From: Bacillus mycoides
GTDB taxonomy: Bacteria; Bacillota; Bacilli; Bacillales; Bacillaceae_G
Length of the DNA: 64,000 nt
Reading direction: 5' to 3'
NCBI RefSeq assembly: GCF_018742245.1
Contig: NZ_CP036132.1
Coordinates: 2,041,001-2,105,000 of the forward strand
The translations under genes were made by a program, and so were the position numbers. Below the pieces are notes generated by a model, which saw only the letters and a list, made by a program, of their open reading frames with translations, did not search any database and was not told where the DNA came from. This document shows, in pieces, positions 33,490 through 43,500 of the stretch (positions within the stretch are counted from its first letter, which is position 1; each line of letters opens with the position of its first letter).

Positions 33490-34617
33490 GTGAAGATTAA
33501 AGCAATTGAACCGACGCCAAGTCCAAATACAATGAAAGTTATTTTGAATGAAGTATTACCATCAGGAGCGCGAAATAATTATACAAATGAAAATAAAGAA
33601 CAAGCACCAATGCAAGTGCAAGAAATTTTGAAAATTGAAGGTATTAAAGGTGTGTACCATGTTGCAGACTTTTTAGCAGTAGAGCGTAATGCGAAATATG
33701 ACTGGAAAGTTTTATTACAACAAGTTCGTGCCGTTTTTGGTGAAGAAATAGTGGAAGAAAGCGAAGAACAACAACTTTCTCATTTTGGAGAAGTGAAAGT
33801 GTTTGTTCAAATGTTCTTTACTATTCCGATGCAAGTGAAGTTAACAGATGGAACGACAGAAGAGCGTGTAGGCTTACCTGATCGTTTTAAAGAATCCATT
33901 ATGAAAGTGCAAATGTCTGCACCTAACGTTGTGAAAGAGCGCAAATGGGTAGAGCAAAGTACACGTTACGGTAATTTTGAAGAAATCGGGAAAGAAGTAG
34001 TAGAAGAAATTGTTGCTGCTTATTCAGAAGATCGTGTAAATGAAACGGTTAAAGAATTATTAGATCAAGCAGGTGCTGTTGAAGTAACGATTCAAAAGCG
34101 TGAGCCATATAAAGTAACAGAAGAGATGATGAAAGATTCCGACTGGAAAAACCGTTTTGCAGCTTTAGAACAAATGGATCCTACTGAAGAAGATATGCCA
34201 GTATTGAAAATGGCGTTAGATGATGAGAAAGTATCTATCCGCCGCCTAGCAACAGCTTATTTAGGTATGGTAAAAGGTGAAGGCGTATTGCCGTTATTAT
34301 ATAAAGCATTATTAGATCGTTCTGTAAGTGTTCGCCGTACAGCAGGAGATTGCTTATCAGACGTAGGTGACCCAGCAGCGATGTTCGTTATGATTAAATC
34401 TCTGAAAGATTCAAGTAAATTAGTACGCTGGCGTGCAGCAATGTTCTTATTTGAACTTGGTGATGAAAGTGCAATTCCGGCATTAAAAGTAGCTGAAGAT
34501 GATCCAGAGTTTGAAGTAGCAATGCAAGCACGTTTAGCTTTAGAACGTATTGAAGGCGGCGAAGAAGCAAAAGGATCAGTATGGAAGCAAATGACGGAGT
34601 CTCGTAAAGGGGAATAG
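33490..34617 (+). CDS. ypgR: NifU-N-like and HEAT-repeat protein (YpgR / conserved virulence factor C type)
   Basis: The 375-aa protein begins with an Nfu/NifU N-terminal-type domain (residues 1-90: IKAIEPTPSPNTMKVILNEVLP...IKGVYHVADFLAVERNAKYDWKVLL). HEAT/PBS-lyase repeats follow at about 215-355 (DDEKVSIRRLATAYLG, DRSVSVRRTAGDCLSDVGD, SSKLVRWRAAMFLFELGD). S. aureus CvfC and B. subtilis YpgR have this layout. GTG start ten bases after AAAGGAGAG. The next gene follows after three bases. The molecular role is unproven; a scaffold function is inferred. Confidence 0.85.
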   Translation: MKIKAIEPTPSPNTMKVILNEVLPSGARNNYTNENKEQAPMQVQEILKIEGIKGVYHVADFLAVERNAKYDWKVLLQQVRAVFGEEIVEESEEQQLSHFGEVKVFVQMFFTIPMQVKLTDGTTEERVGLPDRFKESIMKVQMSAPNVVKERKWVEQSTRYGNFEEIGKEVVEEIVAAYSEDRVNETVKELLDQAGAVEVTIQKREPYKVTEEMMKDSDWKNRFAALEQMDPTEEDMPVLKMALDDEKVSIRRLATAYLGMVKGEGVLPLLYKALLDRSVSVRRTAGDCLSDVGDPAAMFVMIKSLKDSSKLVRWRAAMFLFELGDESAIPALKVAEDDPEFEVAMQARLALERIEGGEEAKGSVWKQMTESRKGE

Positions 34618-34620
34618 TTT

Positions 34621-35004
34621 ATGATTGTTTTCTATGATAGTTGGTGTCCGATGTGTACAGCAGTTGCAGAGCGTACGGAAAAATTAGATAAAAAGGGTAC
34701 GATGAAATTTGTTTCATTTCGAGATGAAGATGTAGTTGAGAAGTATGAACTTTCTCAAGAATTACAAAGTAAGATGGAACAGAGATTGTATATTTTAAAA
34801 AATAATAAGTGGTATGACGGAATTCATAGCATTAACGTATTAGCAAAGGCCGTTCCATCTTATTGGTTTGCAGTGCCGTTTATAAAATTATCTATCGTAC
34901 TTGGATTTGGAAGTAAAGTATACGATTATATTGCCAACAATAGAAAACTTGTCCCAGTTGGACACTGCCGTGAAGGGGTTTGTGAAATCCCTACAAAAAA
35001 ATGA
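34621..35004 (+). CDS. DCC-family thiol-disulfide oxidoreductase-like protein
   Basis: The 127-aa protein has the DCC-family signature YDSWCPMCTAV (CxxC at residues 9-12) and the later GHCREGVC near the C-terminus. It has one hydrophobic helix (AVPFIKLSIVLGFGSKVYDYI). Family members are predicted thioredoxin-fold proteins; no substrate is known. Its ATG lies three bases after the ypgR stop, so they form an operon. Confidence 0.85.
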   Translation: MIVFYDSWCPMCTAVAERTEKLDKKGTMKFVSFRDEDVVEKYELSQELQSKMEQRLYILKNNKWYDGIHSINVLAKAVPSYWFAVPFIKLSIVLGFGSKVYDYIANNRKLVPVGHCREGVCEIPTKK

Positions 35005-35087
35005 AATCATCACTATCTTTCTTTTGCACCTATTAAAAGCGCGTGATATGATGAAGTTGGAATGAAAGTTGAAGGAGAGATTACAAG

Positions 35088-35522
35088 ATGTCAAATGCAT
35101 ATGAAGAATACATGCGCCAAATGGTAATTCCAATGCGCCAAGAATTAGTGCGTTCTGGATTTGAAGAGTTAACTACAGAAGAAGCTGTAACAGAATTTAT
35201 GGAGAATGCATCAGGTACAACTTTAGTAGTTGTAAACTCTGTTTGTGGTTGTGCAGCTGGTTTAGCACGCCCATCAGCAGGTCAAGCGGTTGTACGTGCT
35301 GAAAAACAACCTGATCATCTTGTAACTGTATTTGCAGGTCAAGATAAAGATGCTACTGCGAAAATGCGTGAATACTTCGGAGAAATCCCTCCATCTTCAC
35401 CATCTATGGCATTACTAAAAGGAAAAGAAGTTGTTCACTTCATTCACCGTCATGAAATTGAAGGCGCAACAATGGACGAAATTATTACAAACTTAGAACA
35501 AGCTTTCGAAAAGAATTGCTAA
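35088..35522 (+). CDS. brxA: Bacilliredoxin BrxA (YphP)
   Basis: The 144-aa protein has the bacilliredoxin motif VVVNSVCGCAAGLARPSA with the CGC redox site at residues 53-55. Bacilliredoxins remove bacillithiol from S-bacillithiolated proteins under oxidative stress. The sequence is closer to YphP (BrxA) than to YqiW (BrxB). GAAGGAGAG precedes the ATG. Confidence 0.92.
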   Translation: MSNAYEEYMRQMVIPMRQELVRSGFEELTTEEAVTEFMENASGTTLVVVNSVCGCAAGLARPSAGQAVVRAEKQPDHLVTVFAGQDKDATAKMREYFGEIPPSSPSMALLKGKEVVHFIHRHEIEGATMDEIITNLEQAFEKNC

Positions 35523-35571
35523 AGTAGGGGGAGAGTAAATCTCCCTCTTTTCTTTATATAGAGGTGAAAAA

Positions 35572-36348
35572 ATGATAGTAACAACAGCAGGAAGAACAAA
35601 TAAAGAAATGACAGCTTATGCAAATAAGGTAGCAGAAGAATTAAATTGTTCTTTCGTTTTACGTAATGATATACCTGTGCACAAACTGCATGAGCAGTAT
35701 GAACAAGATGTGCTGATTGTAGGGAAAAACCGATTAGCTATTTATCCAAAGGGTACGGAAGAGTCGTTTTTCTTTCATCCAAACTCAGCAATGTTTCGTG
35801 TGAAAAGGTTAATGCGCGGAGAACACGATCCCTTTGTACAAGCTGCTAAACTAGAGAGCGGAATGACAGTATTAGATTGTACGCTCGGTATGGCATCAGA
35901 TAGTATTGTTGCTAGCTATATTGTTGGTGAAGATGGAAAAGTAACAGGGCTTGAAGGAAACGAATATATGGCGTACATCATGGGAAAAGGCTTGAAAACA
36001 TGGTCTTCATCCGTTTCTGAAATCGATGAAGCAATGCAAAGAATCGATGTAAAACAAACGGAGCATTTCGCATTTTTAACGCAATGTGAAGATAATAGTT
36101 ATGACGTCGTATACCTTGATCCGATGTTTGAAGAAACTGTCATCGAATCAGATGGAATAAAAGGGTTAAAACATTTCGCTTTGTATCATGATATTACTGA
36201 CGAAACAATTGCGGAAGCGAAGCGTGTGGCGAGAAAACGTGTCGTTCTGAAAGATCATTTCCGTAGTTCTAGATTTGAAAAGTACAATTTTCACGTATAC
36301 AAAAGAAAAAGTGCAAAATTTCATTTTGGTGTAATTGACCCTTGCTAA
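35572..36348 (+). CDS. ypiP: RsmJ-like SAM-dependent methyltransferase (YpiP)
   Basis: The 258-aa protein has a class I methyltransferase fold: motif I region VLDCTLGMASDSIVASYIVG (about 101-120), acidic GLEGNEYMAYIMGKG, and catalytic-loop-like VVYLDPMFEE near 182. This matches the YpiP family related to the 16S rRNA methyltransferase RsmJ. The substrate in bacilli is not established. An AGAGGTG ribosome binding site precedes the ATG. No clear terminator separates it from the downstream T-box. Confidence 0.82.
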   Translation: MIVTTAGRTNKEMTAYANKVAEELNCSFVLRNDIPVHKLHEQYEQDVLIVGKNRLAIYPKGTEESFFFHPNSAMFRVKRLMRGEHDPFVQAAKLESGMTVLDCTLGMASDSIVASYIVGEDGKVTGLEGNEYMAYIMGKGLKTWSSSVSEIDEAMQRIDVKQTEHFAFLTQCEDNSYDVVYLDPMFEETVIESDGIKGLKHFALYHDITDETIAEAKRVARKRVVLKDHFRSSRFEKYNFHVYKRKSAKFHFGVIDPC

Positions 36349-36394
36349 TTGTTTGAAAAGATGTATAATAAGCAATAATTAATTAAATACACTG

Positions 36395-36620
36395 TCTGTG
36401 ATGAAGAGAGTAGTCTTTTTCAGAAGGAAAGCGAGCTAGGGATGGTGTGAGCCTAGTGCAGAAGAAAAAGATGAAGCGCACTTCGGAGACGCTTCTTGAA
36501 CGAATAGTAGAGTAAGCCGAGGCCCCCTGTCCTCGTTATAAACGGGAAAGTGGTTCGGAATGAACAACAAGGGTGGTACCACGGGTTAAAACTCGTCTCT
36601 TTTTTAGAGACGAGTTTTTT
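36395..36620 (+). promoter_or_regulatory. T-box leader, Arg specifier CGC
   Basis: The T-box sequence AAGGGTGGTACCACGGG (36568-36584) is followed by a terminator (ACTCGTCTC 36591-36599 / GAGACGAGT 36607-36615, then T-run). Stem I shows GAA-G-CGC-A at 36473-36480, making CGC (36477-36479) the specifier, an Arg codon. Uncharged tRNA-Arg would bind and allow read-through into argS. Confidence 0.9.
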
Positions 36621-36647
36621 GTGTTTAAAAAATAAGGAGGTTGTAGT

Positions 36648-38336
36648 ATGGATTATAAAACGCAGTTTGCGAAAAGTTTATCGAATATTTTTACGAATGA
36701 ATTAACGCAAAATCAAATTTTAGATTTAATCGAAACACCAAAACAAGATGAATTCGGAGATGCAGCGTTCCCATGTTTTTCACTAGCGAAGCAATATAAA
36801 AAATCACCAGCTGCTATCGCAAAGGAAGTTGTGGAGAAATTAAATGACCCATTTTTTATGAAAATAGAGGCTGTTGGCCCGTATGTAAACGTCTTTTTTA
36901 ATCGTCAAACAGTAAGTGATGAAGTATTAAAAACAATTTTAGTGGAGAAAGAAGAGTACGGTCAAAATCATTTTGGATGTGAAAAAACAGTAGTTATCGA
37001 TTATTCCTCTCCTAATATCGCGAAACCTTTTTCAATGGGGCATTTACGTTCTACAATGATCGGTAATTCGCTGAAACATATCGCCGAAAAATGTGGATAT
37101 GAAGTTGTCGGAATTAATTATATTGGGGATTGGGGAACACAGTTTGGAAAGTTAATTACCGCATATAAAAAATGGGGAAATGAAGAAGTAGTTAAAGAGG
37201 ATCCAATTCGTGAGTTATTTAAGTTATATGTTCAGTTTCATGAAGAAGTAAAAGAGAACAAAGAACTAGAAGAAGAAGGGCGATCATGGTTTAAAAAACT
37301 AGAAGAAGGAAATGAAGAAGCAGTCGAACTTTGGAATTGGTTCCGTCATGAGTCTTTAAAAGAATTTTCTCGTATTTATGAACTTCTCGGTGTGGAATTT
37401 ACAAACTTTCAAGGAGAAGCTTTCTATAACGATAAAATGGAAGACTTTATTGGGATTTTAGAAGAGCACGACTTACTGGAAGAATCAGAAGGGGCATTAG
37501 TCGTTAATTTAGAAGAAGAAGGTATGCCGCCATGTTTAATTAGAAAATCAGATGGTGCTACCATTTACGCAACACGTGATTTAACAGCCGCATTGTATCG
37601 TCAAAACACATACGAATTTGATAAGGCTTTATATGTAGTAGGACCCGAACAAAGCTTGCATTTTAATCAATTTTTCACTGTATTAAAAAAGCTTGGGTAT
37701 AACTGGGTTGATGGGATGGAACATGTACCGTTCGGGTTCATATTAAAAGATGGTAAGAAAATGTCGACACGTAAGGGTAGAATTATTTTATTAGAAGAAG
37801 TGCTAGAAGAAGCTGTTGCACTTGCGGAACAAAATATTGAAGAGAAAAATCCGAATTTAAAACAAAAAGAAGAAGTGGCAAAACAAGTCGGTGTTGGAGC
37901 AGTTATCTTCCACGATTTAAAAAATGAGCGTATGCATAATATCGAATTCTCATTAGAAAATATGCTGAAATTTGAAGGAGAAACAGGACCATATGTGCAG
38001 TACACACATGCGCGTGCTTGTTCAATTTTAAGAAAAGAAAGTGTAGAATTTGAAACTTGTACGTTTGCATTAAAAGATGATTATAGCTGGAGTGTCGTAA
38101 AATTACTTAATAAATTCCCGCAAGTAATTGAAGCGGCCTTCAACAAAAATGAGCCATCTACTATTTCAAAATACGTATTAGATGTAGCACAAGCGTTCAA
38201 TAAATATTATGGAAATGTTCGTATTTTAGAAGAGAGCGAAGAGAAAGAGAGTAGACTCGCATTAGCTTACGCTGTGACGGTTGTATTAAAAGAGGGATTA
38301 CGTTTACTTGGGGTGGGGGCACCTGAGGAGATGTAA
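36648..38336 (+). CDS. argS: Arginyl-tRNA synthetase (T-box controlled copy)
   Basis: The 562-aa class I synthetase has the HIGH-type motif SSPNIAKPFSMGHLRST (about residues 118-134), KMSTRKG near 371, and the C-terminal anticodon-binding DALR region (YVQYTHARACSILRKE...YYGNVRILEESEE). It charges tRNA-Arg in the cytoplasm. The T-box in front makes expression depend on tRNA-Arg charging. Some genomes of this group carry two argS genes, and this may be the inducible one. AAGGAGG precedes the ATG. Confidence 0.93.
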   Translation: MDYKTQFAKSLSNIFTNELTQNQILDLIETPKQDEFGDAAFPCFSLAKQYKKSPAAIAKEVVEKLNDPFFMKIEAVGPYVNVFFNRQTVSDEVLKTILVEKEEYGQNHFGCEKTVVIDYSSPNIAKPFSMGHLRSTMIGNSLKHIAEKCGYEVVGINYIGDWGTQFGKLITAYKKWGNEEVVKEDPIRELFKLYVQFHEEVKENKELEEEGRSWFKKLEEGNEEAVELWNWFRHESLKEFSRIYELLGVEFTNFQGEAFYNDKMEDFIGILEEHDLLEESEGALVVNLEEEGMPPCLIRKSDGATIYATRDLTAALYRQNTYEFDKALYVVGPEQSLHFNQFFTVLKKLGYNWVDGMEHVPFGFILKDGKKMSTRKGRIILLEEVLEEAVALAEQNIEEKNPNLKQKEEVAKQVGVGAVIFHDLKNERMHNIEFSLENMLKFEGETGPYVQYTHARACSILRKESVEFETCTFALKDDYSWSVVKLLNKFPQVIEAAFNKNEPSTISKYVLDVAQAFNKYYGNVRILEESEEKESRLALAYAVTVVLKEGLRLLGVGAPEEM

Positions 38337-38360
38337 AATAAAAATTTTGTAACAAAAAAG

Positions 38361-38398
38361 CAAATCAGGCGGTCATTAACCTGATTTGTCTTTTTGTA
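38361..38398 (+). terminator. Rho-independent terminator
   Basis: CAAATCAGG (38361-38369) pairs with CCTGATTTG (38380-38388), followed by TCTTTTTG, behind argS. Confidence 0.8.
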
Positions 38399-38506
38399 TT
38401 TTCTTAAATAAATTCTTATTTATAAAGGTTATACGCTACGAAGTGTAAGAATTCTATAATTTTGTTACGAAATCAATTAAAATATTTGTAGAGAGGATGG
38501 TCCGTA

Positions 38507-38836
38507 TTGATTCGAAGTTTCATTTTAAATATTCCTTGTCATAGACTACCGGAAAGGAGTTTTCTTAAACTACAAAAATACTTACCTTTATGTGCACGAT
38601 GCACAGGTATGTTTATTGGTTTCTGTATGTTTCCAATTTACTTTTTAATAACACCTTCGTTTACTCTCTCATTAATGCTATCCTTTTTTGCTCAAATGCT
38701 ATTATTAATTGATGGACTCACCCAAAAGTGGAAATGGCGAAGCAGCACAAATTTGCTAAGAGTAACTACTGGCTTATTAAGCGGTAATGGTATGGGACTA
38801 TTTATTGCATCTAGTATTATATGGATTACATCTTAA
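38507..38836 (+). CDS. DUF2085 membrane protein
   Basis: The 109-aa protein has the DUF2085 signature CHRLPERSF...PLCARCTGMFIG (Cys11, His12, Cys29, Cys32) followed by three hydrophobic helices. The conserved Cys/His set suggests metal or cofactor binding at a membrane face. TTG start behind GAGAGGATGG. It slightly overlaps or abuts the next small gene, so the two form a unit. Confidence 0.75.
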   Translation: MIRSFILNIPCHRLPERSFLKLQKYLPLCARCTGMFIGFCMFPIYFLITPSFTLSLMLSFFAQMLLLIDGLTQKWKWRSSTNLLRVTTGLLSGNGMGLFIASSIIWITS

Positions 38837-38865
38837 ACCACATATCAACGGAGGTAGCTACTTAC

Positions 38866-39084
38866 ATGTTTTGGATTTACATAATTCTAATTTTTATAGC
38901 AGGTGGAAGTGGAATTGGTTTTATCATGCATGAAAAATATATAGAAGCAACAATAGCTTTTGTTATTTGCCTATTATTTATGGTGCTACTATATTTTTAT
39001 TTAAAAAGAAGCAAAAAAAAGAGAAATTTAGATTGTGACGTAATAGATTGTACCGATTGCTCAGATTGTGATTGTACTATCTAA
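38866..39084 (+). CDS. Small membrane protein with Asp/Cys-rich tail
   Basis: The 72-aa protein has two TM segments (MFWIYIILIFIAGGSGIGFIM and IEATIAFVICLLFMVLLYFYL), a basic stretch RSKKKRN, and the tail LDCDVIDCTDCSDCDCTI with five Cys and seven Asp. The tail looks like a metal-binding motif. GGAGGT lies about eleven bases before the ATG at 38866; an earlier ATG (38821) has no ribosome binding site. It follows the DUF2085 gene by 30 bases. Confidence 0.65.
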   Translation: MFWIYIILIFIAGGSGIGFIMHEKYIEATIAFVICLLFMVLLYFYLKRSKKKRNLDCDVIDCTDCSDCDCTI

Positions 39085-39108
39085 ACTTCTATGTATTTCT
39101 TTTTTATG

Positions 39109-39146
39109 AAAAGGATTATATATCGTTTCAGGTATGTAATCCTTTT
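39109..39146 (+). terminator. Rho-independent terminator
   Basis: AAAAGGATTA (39109-39118) pairs with TAATCCTTTT (39137-39146), followed by T residues. Confidence 0.75.
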
Positions 39147-39307
39147 TATTTGTTTTAAAAATTAGTTTGTCAAATAGGTGGAGAGTAAAGAACATGTACG
39201 ATTTAACGCAATAATTAGAACTAAACATCTCTAAAAATATTAGAAACATAGGAATACGTTTATTGAATGGAGAACTTTAGTTTTGTATATAAAAGGAGGT
39301 GTTGGAC

Positions 39308-40186
39308 TTGGAAGAGTATGATTGGAATAGTAAGCTAGAGTATTTAAGAAATACGAGAGATTTATATTATAACGATGATTATTTAAGTTTTTTAGTAAAT
39401 ACAGTTTGGAAGATTTCTGAGCCAGTACATATTGTTGATTACGGTTGTGGGTATGGCTACTTAGGTTTAATTTTGTTGCCGTTACTTCCAAATGGATCAA
39501 AGTATACAGGTATTGATAGCGGGGGAGCATTAATAGCTGAAGCGAGAGAGTTGTTTCGTTCGCTTCCATATGAAACAGAATTTATCGAAGGAGATGCTAC
39601 AGAAATTGAATTGGAAAATAAATATGATATAGCTGTCAGTCATGCTTTCTTATTACATATGAATTCGCCCAAAACGATGTTGCAAAAAATGATAAATTCA
39701 ATTAAGGAGGGGGGAAAGATAATATGTTTTGAGCCGAATTGGATTTCTAATGTGTCCTCATACACGCTAGACGGATTAATTCAATCGGAAATTATCCAGC
39801 TTGGTGTTTTGCAGAAGTTATTTGAAGAAGATGCACACAGAAGTGGTAAAGATGGCAATATTGGCATGAAAATACCAATGTATTTAAGTGAATTAGGTGT
39901 TAAAAATATTGAATGTAGAGTAAGTGATAAAGTGAATTTTTTAGATTCTAATTTAAATCAAAATGATAAGCAAGGATTATATAATTCTCTAAAAGAAGAG
40001 GGGATTGCTAGTAATCCAGGTGAAAAACAACAATTTATAGACCGTTTAATGAGTCGGGGCTTAACATTTGCTGATGCACTCGCTCAATATGAAGCAGAAC
40101 TACGGTTTTTTAAAGCATTTCATATGCATTCATCTTTAGTATATGCTCCGAATATGAAAATTACATTTGGTGAAATAAAGAAGTAA
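39308..40186 (+). CDS. Class I SAM-dependent methyltransferase
   Basis: The 292-aa protein has motif I in VHIVDYGCGYGYLGLILLP (about 42-60), an acidic end of beta-2 (GIDSGGALIAEA), and motif II/III IAVSHAFLLHMNSPKTMLQKM with IKEGGKIICFEPNW. It is a small-molecule type methyltransferase of unknown substrate. TTG at 39308 lies eight bases after AAGGAGG; GTG and TTG codons further up overlap the ribosome binding site. The gene stands alone. Confidence 0.82.
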   Translation: MEEYDWNSKLEYLRNTRDLYYNDDYLSFLVNTVWKISEPVHIVDYGCGYGYLGLILLPLLPNGSKYTGIDSGGALIAEARELFRSLPYETEFIEGDATEIELENKYDIAVSHAFLLHMNSPKTMLQKMINSIKEGGKIICFEPNWISNVSSYTLDGLIQSEIIQLGVLQKLFEEDAHRSGKDGNIGMKIPMYLSELGVKNIECRVSDKVNFLDSNLNQNDKQGLYNSLKEEGIASNPGEKQQFIDRLMSRGLTFADALAQYEAELRFFKAFHMHSSLVYAPNMKITFGEIKK

Positions 40187-40565
40187 ATATCATATTAGAA
40201 AAGTAAGGGAGAAGGAGAATTGCTATATTTCTAATATGGATAGGTTATCATTATTATCAAGATTTTTCGGTAAATCGATATATCTTATCAAATCGTTAAT
40301 ATAATTTCATCAACTGAATGAAGGCTCAAAAAAGAAGATAAAACCCATCTTCGAATAATACATGTTATTTCATCAAATTAAACAAAATAACGAGAAAAAG
40401 TATCGTTTTTAAGATATTTAGTTATAAACTTGAATAATATTAAATAATATCGTTCATTATATGAGGTTTTAGTTGAATGCATACTATATGATGTGTAAAA
40501 TCTAAGCAAGTAGGTTAGAATACTGCTTGCAAATGGCAGTATAAATAATTATTTGAGGTGAATAC
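40187..40565. other. AT-rich intergenic region
   Basis: About 380 bases without an ORF or clear terminator. A short hairpin (AAGATAAAACCCATCTT near 40335-40355) is the only structure seen. It presumably holds the promoter of the 1400-aa protein. Confidence 0.3.
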
Positions 40566-43500
40566 ATGCTAGATTTTAAACAATTAGAAATTTGTTTGAA
40601 AGAAAAGAGATTTGTAGATGGATTACATGAGATAAATAATGAAATTGCACATATAAAAGAAACGAATAAGTTATCATACGTGAAGAACTGGCTTTCTAAC
40701 GTCTCGTCACCCAAGGAGTTTGATACATTAATTCGTCTTGCTGATGAAGGTTTGATGCATCAATATAGCTCCTTTTTAATTCGGTATACGTATAAAAAAT
40801 TCCCAAATATGAGAACGCTCTCTTTATATTGTGATGAGTTAATTGATGAGCGTAAAATTCTTGATGCTGAACAATTGTTAAAAGATTCTTTGGAAGAGGT
40901 AAATGAAGAGGAAACTGATGCGGATGTTTTAACGAAAGCATATTTTACGTTAGTTAGATGTTTGTTAGATATGAAGCGAAATGAAGAGGCCTATGCCTAT
41001 ATGCAAAAGGCGGAAAAGTATAGTACACGTGCAGTTTTTGATAAATGGGGTTACTTATATATACAGACTGGTGAGTGGGAGAAGGCAGAGGAACAACTTT
41101 TATCCGGTCAGCAGCATAAAGATTGTGAAGAGTTAGCTACGTACTTATTGGCACAATTATATGCATATAAAGGTGAACAGCAGCGAGCATTACAACTCAT
41201 TAATGATGCGATTGCAAAGTTCCCTCAAGTACCATATTTCTATTTTGAAAAAGTAAAATATTTATTAGATTTAGAGCGCTATGAAGAAATGTTAGCGGTA
41301 ATAGATAAAATTAATCATATGCTTCCGCATCATGCATATACAACTTATTTTATACATTTACGTGCAGAAGCATTTTATAAAACGAATAGTATTCACGATT
41401 TGCAAGCACTATTGAAAAGTGAAAAGAGTTTGAAGAATTCTCTATATCATCATATAGAAAAAAATCCTGATGGAAAAAAGGTTCGTTTACCGATAGTTCC
41501 GGTTGTACAAAAGGATAACTATTGCGTTCCGACAAGTTTGGAAATGATGTTAGGGGTATGGGGAGAAAAACGTACGCAAGATGAAATTGCACAATATATT
41601 TTTGATGTAACAGGTTCTAAGTTTTCAGATACAGTTACATATATAGAAGAGCAAGGTTACGAATATCGTTATTTTCAAGGGAATGAGGAAAATTATAAGA
41701 GATTACTCAATCAAGGTATTCCCGTTTTATTAAGTATAGATATTGAGCACGCTTCCCATGTACAAGTGCTTTCTGGTTATGACGATGTACTGCAAGCTTT
41801 TTATATTCAAGATCCGAATTTCTTGGAACCGATTCTTGTGGAATATGATAAGTTGCAAGAAAAATATCGTTATACAGATTGTTTAGCTATTACGTTTATA
41901 CCGAAAGATAGAATAGAACAACTTTCATTTTTAAATGAGGAAGAACACACTTATTATAAAACAATCTTTTCTCTTACAGATCATTTAGCTGAGCAAGATA
42001 AAGAGGGGATTGAAAAGTTAGTACTATTTTTAAAAGAAACAAGTGAAAATCCAAACACTTGGCTATATACGATTAAACATTTAGATGCTGAAGTAGATAA
42101 AGATTTTATTCAGTTTTGTATAGAAAAATTAATGGAAAAGTTTCCGAGCTCTGACTTTGTGAAATTGCATAGTGCACAGTGTTTTATTCGTCTGCAAGAT
42201 ATGGAAAAAGCAGGACATATGATTCAAAGTGTGGAGAAGAAAAATAATCAAGCGTTGTATCATCTTATAAATGGACGTTATTCTTTTGAGCAAGATAATT
42301 ATGCAGAAGCGATTGCTAGTTTTCGTTCATCATTACAATTGGATGCAGATCAACCAGTTGCGTGGAGTTTCTTAGCATTATCATACATGTATATGGATCA
42401 ATCCGAAAAGGGGCTAGAGTATTCTCTAACAGCTATAGAACGTAGCCCAGAAAGGTTTACACTTGTAAATCACGGTTTGATTTTAATAGATTTAGAACGA
42501 TATGAAGAAGCATATGGATTCTTTAATGATTTATTAAAAGAATATAAGTATGAAGCGCACATATGGTATGAACGTGCAAGATGTGCTCAGCATTTAGGAA
42601 AAGTGTATTTGGCGGTAAAAGGACTTAAAGTAGCAATTCAATTAGATAAAACAGCAGCGTATTTATATACGAAGCTTTCGGAAATCTATGAATCAGATTT
42701 GGATGATGGGAATAATGCGAAGGAAATTTTATTACAAGGAATTCAAAATTGTGAAGATCAGGCATCTTTATATGTTCGTTTAGGAGATGTGCATTTTCAA
42801 AATGATGAACTTGAAGAAGCGGAAACTATATATAAGCGTTCTTTAGAAGAAAATAATGAAGATGTATATGCCCATTTCGGTTTAACTCAAGTTTATATGG
42901 CAAAGGAACAATATGAGGATGCAAAAAACTATATTGTTAGTATTAATAAGCAATTTGAAGACAATCAAGATTTCCTTATGAATGCTGGCATGGTGCTATG
43001 GGATGCTGAAATTGCATTAGGTGGGGATGAAAAAGAGTTAAAACTTGCACTTTCTAAATTAGAGAGCGGTATACGAAGCGTATACGCTAATATAGCGAGC
43101 GTGTTGGATGAGTATGTAAATCGAATAAAAGACACAGCTTTTGTGCAACGAGGCATAGCGTTTTTAAGAACGTTAGAAAAAGAGAAAACGGAAGTAATTG
43201 AATACGGTTGTTACGCTGGTGTTTTATATGAATCTATTGGACAGTATGATCAAGCAATAAAACGGTATAATGATGCACTTAAGAAAAAACAGGATTCATT
43301 GCCGTATTTCCGAATCGGTGAAACATTCATGGCGTTAGGGCAATTTCAAGAAGCGAAGCATGCGTATGAAACATGTTTAGAAATGGATAAGAATTTCACA
43401 GGTGTACATGTGCAACTAGCAGAAATATATGAAAAAGAAGAAAATAGTTCTAAAGAACAAAGTCATATGGTCCAGGCAATGAAAGAAGAGCCTTTGCATA

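Noticed and set aside
39195..39215. ATG TAC GAT TTA ACG CAA TAA mini-ORF behind GGTGGAGAG
   Set aside because: Six codons only; could be a gene remnant but cannot be supported.
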